This document shows, piece after piece, positions 35,487-45,845 of a stretch of 64,000 nt of DNA. The position numbers and the translations under genes were made by a program. The stretch comes from Glomus cerebriforme (taxonomy: Eukaryota; Glomeromycota; Glomeromycetes; Glomerales; Glomeraceae), in NCBI GenBank assembly GCA_003550305.1, contig QKYT01000516.1, forward strand, positions 1,933 to 65,932. The letters are read 5' to 3'. The notes under the pieces were generated by a model. It did not search any database and was not told the origin of the DNA. It worked only from the letters and a program-made list of their open reading frames with translations. Positions within the stretch are counted from its first letter, which is position 1. Every line of letters starts with the position of its first letter.

Positions 35487-37121
35487 AATTTATACCATCA
35501 AGTGTCTAATCGAAAGTCTGCGGGGTGTCAAAAGATCATCACCTAAATAGTTAACTAATTTAACAGAAATCATAAGGTGTAGTTTTATAAGCATTATATA
35601 CAGGAAAATCCTCGTGCATTATGCGTATTACCGTACACATGTGGTACTGCGAATTATAAAAAAAAATTGTAGTACACTTGCTAAATTTAGTATTATATTA
35701 CCATACTAAACGAATAAAGAATCAATTTTATAAATTGGTCCTAAAATGGTGAAAAAAAGACTGCGCCCATGATTTTTTCGTGACACTTTCGTAGCATTTT
35801 TTAATTTGACGCATGAATGATCATAAAGAATTTATTCTATAAAAAAAAAAAAGTTTCTTTGTATTATTACTTTATATTCCATAAAAGAAAAGAGATTCCC
35901 CATTCCATTTGATTTTATTTATTTTTGTAAAAATCGAATAAACTTTAAAAATTAAGAAACAATCACTTTCCATTTTTAATTGATCCTTCTCTCTTTTTGT
36001 AAATATAGGAAGGTACTTTCCATTTTTGATTTATTTTTTTTTTTAAAAAAAAGGTCTATTAAAAATTTGAAACAAATTATTAATTCTATAATATTTCTTG
36101 ATTTTATTTTTTTTAAAAAAAAATTTTGGAGAAAAAAACCTTATTTAATAAAAAGAAACAATGTGTTTAACTACTATGAGTGTTTTCTGTTTAGTAGAAA
36201 TCAAATTTAATGATCCAAAATCTGGTACAGAATTTGGAGATGCTGATTTTAGAATGGGACCACAGTTTTATGAAGTGGAAAATATTCTATAATACACGTA
36301 AAGGACCAGTTTTATTGAAGAAAGATATTTTTTTAAAAAATACTGTATTTAAAATCTTTTCATATTATATAAATAATTCAAATAATAATAATTTTTGTAA
36401 TATATTCATTTAATTTTCATATCATATTAGTATTTAAATTAAATAGATAATTACATAATGTAAAATTTAAATTCAAAATTTTATAACAAAAATATTTTTA
36501 AGCCTAAATCTTCCTAAAATCATACATTGAACAGGACGTTAAAATATTGGTCAAAGACCAGTATAGCTCCATTTCATAATAGGATTAATGCCGGAAAGAA
36601 ATACTAACTACAGTATATAATGTATAATTTTTTACTAGGAACTGCCAGAACATCACGTGGGGTGAAAATTTATTAGTCGTTTGCTTCTTTAGATAGATAT
36701 TAGCGTTACACTTAGGTAATAATTGAATATATGGTGGCAGATGTAAGTTTTAATTGATAATTTGTATTTACTTTTGTACTTACACATACATTTAAAACCT
36801 TTGGGAAAAAAAAAGTGATCATGATAAAAATCATCATGTAACCTGGAAAATCGATTCATGAACAAATTTTCAATTATAAAAAGGAAAGATTGAAGTATCA
36901 AAGTTTTATTAATTATAAAATTATGAGTCAATAATTTGATATTATAATAATATCAGATGAAATTTCGTTATAGTAAATTAAATTTTTCAATAATAATAAT
37001 AATAAACTGTTAAAAAAAAAAAAATTACGTATTATGTTATGAAAAAAAAATTTTAAAAACTAATTAAACTAAAAATTAATTTATCAAAATTTATCAAATT
37101 AAGAATTTTATCGAACGTAAT
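35327..37121. other. Intergenic DNA with one small coding-like patch
   Basis: At 36176-36292 an ATG opens MSVFCLVEIKFNDPKSGTEF ... and stops after 38 codons. Its composition is protein-like, so it may be a relic or a short exon. Other frames here are homopolymer-driven. TACAGTA/TACTGTA words occur at 36340 and 36612, and ATCACGTGGGG near 36651. Confidence 0.3.
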
Positions 37122-37601
37122 TCATCCAGTAATAATAGCAAATTCACAGGAAAAGGCATCAAGTGGATTTTTTGGATCACCGGTTGGATTCCCAATAGCA
37201 ACTCCAATACCGTATGATGAAGGTAATTTGGCTGGTGTTGGAACTTCAGCTTTTAAAGTAAATTCGGTTCCAGCTTTAATTGGACATTCAGGGTCACCTT
37301 TTCCACCACAAGCAGGTTTAATAGTGGGTGGTTCTAAGGGATTTGGTGGAACAGATAAATCTCCAAATCCAATAACAAGTACAGCAGATTCGGTGATATC
37401 TTTAGTTATTTTTCCGGAAATAGTAAAAGACTCAGTTTTTCCGGCAACAGGTGGATCAGGATTAATCGTTACAGTAACTGGGTCGGGTGTTGGGGTTATA
37501 GGACATGGTTGAAATGAAGTTTCCCTTTTTTGAAGTGGAATAGCATTGACAATGGAAAGCGTAACCAATAAAACGAAAACAAAAATAAAGTTTCGATTCA
37601 T
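37122..37601 (-). CDS. Secreted ML-domain (NPC2-like) protein 1
   Basis: A single-exon gene of 159 residues. Residues 1-20 are a signal peptide (MNRNFIFVFVLLVTLSIVNA), followed by a short pro-segment ending in a Kex2-type K25-R26. The mature part is an all-beta ML domain with SVTI/TVTI, ESFTISGKI and YGIGVAIGNPTGDP segments. It has four cysteines (C33, C98, C106, C152), consistent with two of the disulfides usual in NPC2-like folds (first to last, and the C98/C106 hairpin). ML proteins bind sterols or phospholipids. This one is predicted to be secreted or vacuolar; the ligand is unknown. It lacks the ~28-residue tail of the copies at 50439 and 56632. It is the only family member on the minus strand and lies ~11 kb from the cluster. 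Confidence 0.88.
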   Translation of the reverse strand: MNRNFIFVFVLLVTLSIVNAIPLQKRETSFQPCPITPTPDPVTVTINPDPPVAGKTESFTISGKITKDITESAVLVIGFGDLSVPPNPLEPPTIKPACGGKGDPECPIKAGTEFTLKAEVPTPAKLPSSYGIGVAIGNPTGDPKNPLDAFSCEFAIITG

Positions 37602-37691
37602 GATTTCTTTTTGATTATTAGAGTTTTTCTTATGAATGTAATTATTAAAAGTTTTTTTTTTTTTTGAATGTAATTATCGATAAGTTGGCTT

Positions 37692-37726
37692 CCTTTTTTA
37701 TAAGAAAACTCGATTGACTGATTTTC
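37692..37726 (-). promoter_or_regulatory. Conserved ML-gene promoter module (minus strand)
   Basis: Read on the minus strand it is GAAAATCAGTCAATCGAG, then TTTTCTTATAAAAAAGG, about 90-125 bases before the ATG. The same order of a CAGTCAAT-like word and CTTATAAAA box precedes the other ML copies at 48927, 50295, 56483 and 58305. The TATAAAA is a good TATA box. Confidence 0.75.
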
Positions 37727-39340
37727 TTAAAAAATTATAATTATATCTTTTTTTAAAAAAGAAACGTTTCAGATTCATATTCATTCTAAATTATTCAAGT
37801 AATAGTTTAAATTTATTTATTTAATATGATTCTTATCGCGTTAGACTTCAAGTTAAAATTTATAAGTCATGATCTTCGTAATTGAATTAAGTGTACGAAA
37901 TTGATTTTTGATTAATAAATTTCATTAAGATATACATTTCAATTTTTTAGAATGAATTGATTTTTGATTATTAAATTTAAAGATATACATTTAATTAATT
38001 TTTTTAAAAAAATAAGATTTGATTTTCACCAAGTTAAGTCATTCCACGTTTAGCAGATCGCACGTGTAACTTTTCGTCATGATTTACCTAAGGGTGGGGT
38101 TAGATAAATTAATGGGGGGGATAATTATTGCAATAAATTATATAATCGCCATTTTTCAGATCATCAGATTAGTAGCAACTCAAGGTTACACAACTGATCA
38201 AATGATCCGCCAGAACTGATGTCATAAATTACTATATGTTAATAAGTAAAATGCAACGGTACCCCATGTTTAAAGTGAAAAATCAACCGATAATCGATCT
38301 AATTATGGAAAAAAAAAATTTTTTCGGTAACAAGAAAATACTAGAGAATATGTTCATGTAATTTTTTTCGCTAATTTCTTTTTTACATTTTTTGAAAAAC
38401 AGGATCAGCTATTTTAAATATCCCAAAATCATATAAAATTTTATTAACCACTTGAAAACAATACACAATAAAAGAAGAAAACACTATATAAAATTTTTTT
38501 TTTTTTACTTTCTATCACAAGAGAACAAAAAACATATAAACCTAATAAATAAGCAACCAGTGGTCCTATTTGGATAAAACACTTCGCTTATATAGAACTA
38601 GCATATACAAACTTAACTTGCAGGATCGGCTACTCTTCTATGGACGAGCTTCAGTTATGACTTGTGATCATAAATATGTGTAACCTTGAGTTCCCCCGTT
38701 AATTTATCTAACCCCTAGGATTTACCTGACATTTTCACGTGGGTCAATCATTTTAAATCTTTCGGATAGAATGTTCGCTCGGAACGATATACTGTATATA
38801 GAATACATTTTGTTTCATCTACAGTATAATAAATTAGCATCTACATAAATTTTATGTATTAATTTTGGTGCGATCATTCTGAATTCTCAATGGTTGCTGT
38901 TTTACGTCATTGTCGTCTAATCTCTTTTTGTTTTTATTGCATGTTACCACGTAAATATTATGATCACTTCCGAAAACATAAAGAAAGAATCCTTTACGAT
39001 ATGATTAAAGTTTCATTGGTTTATTTAAAAAAAATAATTTTATTAAAAGTTTCAATTATTTTATTCAATTATTTCCTAAGGATCAATTAAGTCTTTGATC
39101 CCGGACAAAAAAATCCGTGTTTTTTTTTTGTGGATAATTCTGTGAATGTTTATTGTTTTATTTCTAATATCGGAAACAAAAACTTTTCATTGGTTTTTGT
39201 GATCTATTTATGGTAATTGATTTATCATGAGTTGAAACCATAAAATATGATTGGTTGATCACAAATTGAATCAGAGAGTACTTAAACTCTCATAATTTCT
39301 TCTTTACTTTTTCATCATAAATATAAAAAAAAAAAAAAAA
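37727..39340. other. Spacer between ML gene 1 and BTB-TLDc gene 3
   Basis: It contains an inverted pair of blocks (next entry). A plus frame at 38890-39090 has no domain and is not supported. The last bases form a run of A directly before the BTB start codon. Confidence 0.45.
38060..38760. repeat. Inverted pair of ~100-base blocks
   Basis: GGTTAGATAAATTAATGGGG near 38096 and the complement of CCCCGTTAATTTATCTAACC near 38694 match. AACTCAAGGTTACACA near 38173 matches the complement of TGTGTAACCTTGAGTT near 38677. ATTTACCTAAGG and CACGTG lie at the outer side of both. The left block carries ~55 extra bases. This may be a ~0.7 kb inverted-repeat element with no recognisable coding content inside. 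Confidence 0.5.
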
Positions 39341-40891
39341 ATGTTATCTAAATATTGTCATGAAGCCATGAGTGATTATGAAAGATTACTTGAAACTGGA
39401 GAAGAATATGATGTGATCATTTACGCCGGTGAAAATGATGATGTTAAAGAATTACATGCACATTCAAATATTTTACGTACAAGATCTCAATATTTTCGTA
39501 CAGGATTATCTAAAGAATGGACTACAAAAAAAGATGATAAAATCATTTTTAAAAAACCAAATATTTCTCCACATCATTTTAAAATTATCTTAAGGTAAAA
39601 ATATTTATAAAAAAAATATTAAAATATTGATATAAATATAATATATTTTATATTATTATATATAATTCTTCTTACCATTTTTTACAGATTTTTATATAGT
39701 GGAAATATTGATTTAACGCAATTAGAAGGTCTTGATGTTTTAAAACTCTCTATTGCTGTAGATGAACTTAATATTCAATCTTTAATTTCTTATACTCAAG
39801 AATATTTTATTGACCATCAAGATGAGTTTTTAAGAAAAGATCCTGTAGAAATACTTGAAATAACTTACAACAATGAATTATTTACAGATTTATGGAATTC
39901 TTGTCTTGATAAAATTTGCATAGATCCTTATATTTTGATTGATTTTGATAATTTTATCGATTTAAAATCAAATATCTTGAAGATACTTTTAAAGAGGGAC
40001 GATTTTTATTTAGATGAAATTGTTATATGGGAAAGTTTGATCAAATGGTGTTTGGCAAAACATCCTTCTATTTCAAAGAATGTGATCGATTGGAATAAGA
40101 AAGAAATTGATATGATGAAAAATACTATTCAAATTTTCATTTCTTTAATTAGATTTTATCAAATTTCATCAGATGATTTTTTTTATAAAGTTTTACCTTA
40201 TAAAAAATTATTACCTAAACAATTAATATATGAAATTTCAAAATTTCATTTGGTATCAAAAAAGAATTCAAATGTTTTAAATAATAATCTACTATTTCCT
40301 AGACAATCATATTTTATAAAGTATGATACTGATTTAATCGTATCTCAACATTTTGATATATTTGCAAGTTGGATTAACAAGAAAGAAATTTCTTATTATA
40401 ATATAAGAAATATACCATATAAATTTAAATTAATTTATCGAGCTAGTAGAGATGGTCAAAATCATACAGCATTTTATCAAAAAAATTATAATATAAAAAT
40501 GACTATAACTGTAGCAAAAGTTAAAGATTCTGAACAAATAATTGGAGGTTATAATCCACTCACATGGGATTATACTAATAGTTATAAATCTACGAGAGAT
40601 AGTTTTATATTTTCATTTAAAAATAGAAAATACCTTCAAACTGCAAAAGTAGGTTATGTTAATTATGATAGTTATGAACGTGCTATAAGACCTCATTCAA
40701 GAAAAGTCCCATCATTTGGCGCCGGTGCTGACTTATATTGTACTGAAAATGGTACTACTTGGGAAAGTCGACCACAATCGTATCCTAAAATTGATGATAT
40801 ACCAAGAAAGTTTGAAGTTGAAGAAGTTGAATGTTATCAAGTAATCACTAAAGATGGAAGCTCTGTATTAAGTTCGTTAATTATGCTATAA
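39341..40891 (+). CDS. BTB-BACK-TLDc protein 3
   Basis: Two exons, 39341-39594 and 39688-40891, with a GT..AG intron and phase-matched junction (ILRFLYSGNIDLTQL) give 485 residues. BTB spans ~20-120 (EEYDVIIYAGENDDVKELHA, RTRSQYFRTGL). BACK has DEIVIWESLIKWCLAKHP and LIRFYQISSDDFF. TLDc spans ~305-475 (LIYRASRDGQNHTAFYQ, IIGGYNPLTW, SFIFSF, VPSFGAGADLYC). The N-terminus and BACK follow gene 1 closely, so these two are near paralogues. In the TLDc end, the usual SNFGP-type segment is replaced by a longer basic insert (RAIRPHSRKVPSFGAG), and the C-terminus runs ~10 residues past the usual end. Presumed CUL3 adaptor. A run of about 16 A precedes the ATG. Confidence 0.9.
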
Positions 40892-42824
40892 ATAAAAAAA
40901 ATTTTACATTACATTATATGTCACATGATTAAACCATTTTAAACCCGTTAAACTTTTTTTTTGTTATGTAATACAGTCTATAATTTGACTTTTTCTTTAA
41001 TAATTTATGCAATTTTGTTATCTGAAAGCTCTTTAAATGATATAAATTCTTCAAATTGAATAATCCAATTTCGTCAATATTTGGAACAATAGAATTTTGA
41101 CGATAAAAGTTAAACATTTCTTGAATTTCAAATGTCATTTGTAAAGGTTTAACTTGAGGTAAAATAAAAACTTAATCGGTGACATGCGCTAGTAAGCAGA
41201 TTTAAGGAATCGCGCGTTTTTCGAAGCACGAACAAATATTTTTAAAGAGAATTCGAAAAGAATATTATTTTATTGCGTTTTAAACTTTCATATAGTTGTT
41301 GTAGCCCAAACGTAACCATGTCCCGAATCCGACTTGGGATATCCCAAATCAAACTTGGGACAATCCTATGTCCGAAATTTAACCATATCCCAAACAAAAC
41401 TAGTAAATTTTAAATGTTTAAGACGTTTCAAACTACCATTTAAGACTGGGTTAGTTTGGGACATGGTCAAGTTTCGGATATAAGGTATTCCCAAGTTTGA
41501 TTTGGGACATGGTAGTGTTTGGGCTACAACATAGTCAACAAACTATTTTTATACTTTAGCAAGATAAACTTTCTTTTTATCACAAGTCATCAAACTTTAT
41601 GAAAAAAAAAATTTGACTTTTCACAAAATTATAATAATAATATTTACAATCATAGAGTTCGGTATTATTGAAAATAGAGTCCCCTAAAGGCGAAGGCTTT
41701 TGACCATCTTTCCTTAAAATATATAATAATATTACCATATACTGTAGTCTGTAGGCGGATAAAAGTAAGAACTTTTATAAGGTCCCATAAACGGGGTAAC
41801 GGGGATCTGTAACAATCAACTCACCAATCAATGGAATCGACCAATTATGTTATCAATTACAACTCAAGACCGTGTGAATATATTGAATATATTCTAACCA
41901 AAGAATAGGCTAGATGATTGGTACAATTTCGTATGATTTTAAGATGAACACCAATTTAACATGTGAAAGAAGGTTTATCAATCAGCCTTACAAATAGGAA
42001 ATTTGAGATCTACTTTTAAGCTATAAAAGCCACACAAAAATTGGGGGGTAATCATTGAAATAAATATTTCGTGTGCTAAAAAAAATGCATAAAATAAAAT
42101 AATATATATATATACAATAAACAACCGCTCATACATAAAATTCTGCCTAAAAAAAAAAAAAAAAAAAATACATAAAATTCTGCAAACTTTTCTATGACTG
42201 GTGCGTGAACTTTGAGGTTGTTGAGATTGAGATTGTTGAGCTGAATGAAGTTGTTTATAATGATAATGATTCTGAAGAACATGAGACTTTGAGTTTGATT
42301 CAATAATGGTTTAACCCAGTTATTGATGAGAAATTAGGATGGAAAAGTCAGGATTGTACAGTAAATTTTCATGTCGAAAGAAAAGTTTGAAGGAAAAATA
42401 TATTTATATAATCATATTCGGAAAGAAGTTACGAATCACCAAGTCAATATTACTTTCTCACGCCCGAAGGTTATGTTATGAGTAATATATTGAGCTCCGG
42501 ATATTGTAAAATAAATAATTTACTGCCATACACGGTGAAAAGCATCGGAACCTGTCTGAAGGGAATTTAGCATGTATAGTCATCAATCTTAGGGCCAGTC
42601 ATCTACATCCTTAGAATCAATTATTTATTAATTTTGAACGGTCATATGAACATGTATAATCTAGATAATTATTTAACAAAATGATTTACAATTCATTATT
42701 CTTTTCTTTCTACTTTATCAAATTTCCTCCCTCTTGATGAACTGTAATTGTCATTAATTTAGGGTCATGAAAGAGGATGCTTCTAATGATAATTCTTCGA
42801 ATAACGAAAGTTATATGGAGTCAG
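40892..42824. other. Intergenic DNA with a foldback element
   Basis: A 69-codon minus frame (40929-41138, MTFEIQEMFNFYRQNSIVPN ...) has protein-like composition and may be a relic exon; family unknown. The foldback element is listed separately. The remainder is AT-rich with a TA run near 42100 and an A run near 42150. Confidence 0.4.
41297..41533. mobile_element. Foldback element (MITE-like), ~235 bases
   Basis: The left end GTTGTAGCCCAAACGTAACC and the complement of the right end (GTTTGGGCTACAAC) pair. Pairing continues through CCATGTCCC, AAATCAAACTTGGGA, TATGTCCGAAA and CATATCCCAAAC for about 100 bases on each side, around a ~30-base loop. This is the structure of a non-autonomous DNA element or its hairpin remnant. 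No coding content. Confidence 0.8.
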
Positions 42825-43233
42825 GACTGTTATTTTGAAAAAAATAAGCATATATTCCGTTTAAATATGTTAGCATGGAATAGTGAAATAGGTCGTTTGA
42901 TCCTATTTTTGGTTATCGGTTCGACATAATGATCAATAGATCAATAGGAATAGTTGGGGGTAATGATCAATAGGAATAGTTGGGGGTAATGATCACTATG
43001 ATAGTTGATCAATAGGAATAGTTGGGGGTAATGATCACTATGATAGTTTGGGGGTAATGTTCAATAGGAATAGTTGGGGGCATCAGCATTCAATTGTCAG
43101 AGGTGAAATTCTTGGATTTATTGAAGACTAATTACTGCGAAAACATTTGGTCAAGAATTTTTTTTATTAATCAAGTAAGAAAGTTGGGGGATCGAAGACG
43201 ATCAGATACTGTCGTGGTTTTTTATGCCGACTA
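42825..43233 (+). pseudogene. Decayed 18S rRNA fragment
   Basis: It matches the conserved part of eukaryotic 18S rRNA after variable region V4. In order: CAGGACTGTTATTTTGAAAA, GTTAGCATGGAATAGTGAAA, AGGTCGTTTGATCCTATTTT, AATAGTTGGGGGCATCAGCA, TTCAATTGTCAGAGGTGAAA, TTCTTGGATTTATTGAAGAC, GGGGATCGAAGACGATCAGA and TATGCCGACTA. Many substitutions and small gaps in otherwise near-invariant positions show it is not functional. The rest of 18S, the ITS and 5.8S are absent. Confidence 0.9.
42927..43080 (+). repeat. Minisatellite grown inside the 18S relic
   Basis: About five to six units of ~25 bases of the type AATGATCAATAGGAATAGTT + GGGGGT, two of them with CACTATGATAG in place of CAATAGGAATAG. In functional 18S this segment (AATGATTAATAGGGATAGTT then GGGGGC) occurs once, so the array arose from rRNA sequence after it was released from constraint. 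Confidence 0.88.
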
Positions 43234-43239
43234 AAATCG

Positions 43240-43680
43240 TATAATTGGACGTAGGTTATTCCGACCTAAGTATAGTTTGAAAAGGTGGAATATATGTCAC
43301 GCCTATCGAAAAGGGAAGTAGGTTAATAATACCTCATATCATCAATATGTGGATAATTTTCTTTTTAACAAATATAAAAACCATTTATTAGAAATATGGT
43401 TGTAAGGGTTTCAAAAAATCTTGAAACCAAAAGGAAAGAAATTTTTTCACGCCTTGTTGTACTCATAACCGTAACAGGTCTCCAAGATGAACATTCTCTA
43501 GTTGATAGAACAATGTAGATAAATAAAAATAAAAATTGTCGAAAAAAAAAATAGATTCGTAACTTTGAATTGGGAAATTCAATGGGTCTCTGGATGAAGC
43601 CTGAGTTTCGATGGGTTGGAAGGTTTTGGCTTGTATCGGGCAAATCTGGTGCATATTTTTTGCACTCAATTAATGACGAT
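43240..43680 (+). pseudogene. Decayed 25S (28S) rRNA fragment
   Basis: It matches an internal part of the large-subunit rRNA in order. Key blocks: TATCGAAAAGGGAAGTAGG then TTAATAATACC; TCTTTTTAACA; AAAGGAAAGAAATTTTTTCA; GTACTCATAACCG; TAACAGGTCTCCAAGATGAA; CTCTAGTTGATAGAACAATG then TAGATAA; and ATAGATTCGTAACTTTG. The last part is weaker, with CAATTAATGACGA near 43668. Same strand as the 18S piece and directly downstream of it. Heavily mutated, so not functional. Confidence 0.87.
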
Positions 43681-44404
43681 TTGCCTTCTTCTACTGCTAC
43701 TGTATACTACATAACCATAGCATTATGATGATGCCTTTGGTCAGCAACTCTGTATTATATTCGAAAAAGGGTACTTAATTGCCGTAATATACGACATGTT
43801 GAATCTTTTTACAAATCATAGGGAAAGTTTATCAAGAGTGGTATGTCTCGGTGAAGTGTATTCTTTTATTTGCGTCTTTATTGATTAACCGTTTTTTTTG
43901 CGGTGTGTAAATGAGGAACCTTATTTTCTTTGATCTGGTTTTCAAAATTTTTTGAACTTTAGACCAATAAATTTATTTGCTTTTTACTTAATTGATTGAA
44001 TGTATTGTAAAAATGACAATATGTTCATGTTTAATAAAATTTTTGAATAGAAGATAATTAATAATTTATGTTTAATAACTATAAAATTGGGTTTAAAATG
44101 ACGTGATCGCGTTTTCAATTATCTATATGCGTTTATTAAATTGTAATTTGAAAATTCATTAATTTTATATAATTTCAGTGCTATATTTTTACAACTTTAT
44201 ATAGTACTAAAAAGAATGTTATTTAATGTTCTTTTACGATCTTTAAAAAAAACAAGAAAATATTTTTACAGAAGTCTTGTAAAATGAAAAAAAAGTGTCC
44301 AATTCTAACTAGAAAAAAAAAACTAAAAAAAAAAACATTTATATCTATCAAAAAAAAAAAAAAAAACCAAAAAAGAAATAACAAACGCCCAAATTGATGT
44401 GATG
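43681..44404. other. Spacer 3' of the HMG-box gene
   Basis: AT-rich with poly(A) runs near 44290-44370. No gene. Confidence 0.5.
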
Positions 44405-45652
44405 TTAAAAACTACAACGTCTATTAGATTGATGATGTGCCTCGTCAAAATAAGTTTCCATATCTTCGACTATCGTAGGAGATGAAGAAGCCGTTGTATT
44501 ATTGTTAAATAACTCATCAAGTAACGCACCACCTGTGGAATTAGAATGATTAGCATAATGATCATCTGCAAAATTGTTGAAAGAATAATCGGTATGTGGA
44601 GAAGTGGTGGTGGATGTATCTTGACTTATAAAATAAGGAAATTTATCGACGGGTTGTACATTAAGGAATGAATCAAAATTATTATTTGTCAAAGCGTGAG
44701 GAGAAATATAAGATGTTGCTTCGATCGGATTAAAATAATGTTGAGAAGTGAAATTTCCATGTGAAATATAACCATCAGAAGGAGGTAACAAAAATTGCGG
44801 CGTGATATCATAAACATCTGTTGGAGTTTGTGGATGTTGTGAATATAACGCGTAATGGTGTTGTTGATGAAATGTCATGTGATTTATAGATAAAGAGCGA
44901 TGATTCAATCGATTATGTAAGATACCTTGTGGTGATATAATTGGTGATTGATTTGATGAATGATTTGATGAAATAGTTGGAGATCTATCGATGGAGGATG
45001 GAGGAGATGGTAGGTTTGATACAGGAGGCATTGAATGATTGGATTTATTTCCAACAGCGAAAGCAACTTCAGCAATTGCAGTAATTGTTTCGTCTGGTAC
45101 AAAATTCTTTTCTGAAACTGATATAGCAGAGAATGATGATGATGAAACGACACTATTTCCACCACTATTCGTAGATTTAGTTGACTTTCGTTTTTTAGTA
45201 CCAGGTTTCTTTGGTTGATAAACATAGTCGGGGTAATCTTGCATGTGTTTTAATTTCATCCTATCAGCACGTTTCTCCCATTGAAATCTTTCTTCTTCAT
45301 TTTCCTTCCACCACATTTTTGAAATGACTTTTGATACTTCAGCATTCGTTAAATTCTTATTTTGAGCGACGACATCGGGTTGTTTGGCTTTACGGTACAA
45401 AATAAATGCATTTGGTGGACGAGGAGTTCTTTTAGGTTTTCTTGCTCTAGGTTTACGTTGTTTTGTGGTCTTGTTTGTAAAAGATGTTTGAGCAGATTCC
45501 ATATCTACGGTTGATGCCTCTTGTGAAGAGTCATTGGAACAAGTTTTTAAATCATCATCAGATCCATTGTTGTTTGAACTCATTTCTTGATCCGGTTCGG
45601 ATATATCAAACATCAAAAGATGACAATATTTTTTCTTTGTTGCCTCATCCAT
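44405..45652 (-). CDS. MATA-type HMG-box transcription factor
   Basis: A single-exon gene of 415 residues from the ATG at 45652 (MDEATKKKYCHLLMFD). The frame also opens four codons upstream at a TTG, which is not needed. Residues ~76-146 are an HMG box of the mating-type/SOX class: RTPRPPNAFILYRKAKQPDV, NAEVSKVISKMWWKENEEER, RADRMKLKHMQDYPDYVYQP. Basic stretches flank it (RKPRARKPKR before, KKPGTKKRKSTKS after) and serve as likely nuclear signals. The rest is low-complexity Ser/Asn/Pro/His-rich sequence, probably disordered and regulatory. Proteins of this class bind DNA in a sequence-specific way and bend it. AM fungi hold many such genes, so one box alone does not mark a mating-type locus, and no sex-locus neighbours are present here. 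A CACGTG lies 188 bases upstream. Confidence 0.9.
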   Translation of the reverse strand: MDEATKKKYCHLLMFDISEPDQEMSSNNNGSDDDLKTCSNDSSQEASTVDMESAQTSFTNKTTKQRKPRARKPKRTPRPPNAFILYRKAKQPDVVAQNKNLTNAEVSKVISKMWWKENEEERFQWEKRADRMKLKHMQDYPDYVYQPKKPGTKKRKSTKSTNSGGNSVVSSSSFSAISVSEKNFVPDETITAIAEVAFAVGNKSNHSMPPVSNLPSPPSSIDRSPTISSNHSSNQSPIISPQGILHNRLNHRSLSINHMTFHQQHHYALYSQHPQTPTDVYDITPQFLLPPSDGYISHGNFTSQHYFNPIEATSYISPHALTNNNFDSFLNVQPVDKFPYFISQDTSTTTSPHTDYSFNNFADDHYANHSNSTGGALLDELFNNNTTASSSPTIVEDMETYFDEAHHQSNRRCSF

Positions 45653-45839
45653 TTTTAATCTCAAAAAAAAAAAAAAAAAAAAAAAATTTATTAGTCAAAA
45701 AAAACAAAAATGTTACTTTTATTTATTTCGAATTAGATATAGAAACAATTTTTAAACAAAAAAAAAATCGTTAATTGTTGAAATTTTTAGTCTCAAAAAA
45801 AAAATGCTCTTTTTATAATTAAATTCTTTCATATATTCT

Positions 45840-45845
45840 CACGTG
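45840..45845. promoter_or_regulatory. CACGTG palindrome upstream of the HMG-box gene
   Basis: It lies in TCTCACGTGTAAT, 188 bases upstream of the minus-strand ATG. A ~24-base A run (plus strand) lies between it and the start codon. Function inferred from position. Confidence 0.3.

Noticed and set aside
35980..36413. Two successive plus-strand frames as a small gene
   Set aside because: The first is translated A/T homopolymer. The second overlaps a better but very short coding-like patch in another frame; neither shows a domain.
39935..40891. BTB-TLDc gene 3 split into two independent genes
   Set aside because: Exon 2 can be read from a splice acceptor at 39686-39687 in the same frame, with the BTB and BACK residues expected by homology.
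44405..45652. HMG-box gene taken as evidence for a mating-type locus
   Set aside because: AM fungi carry many MATA-type HMG genes and no sex-locus marker genes flank this one.
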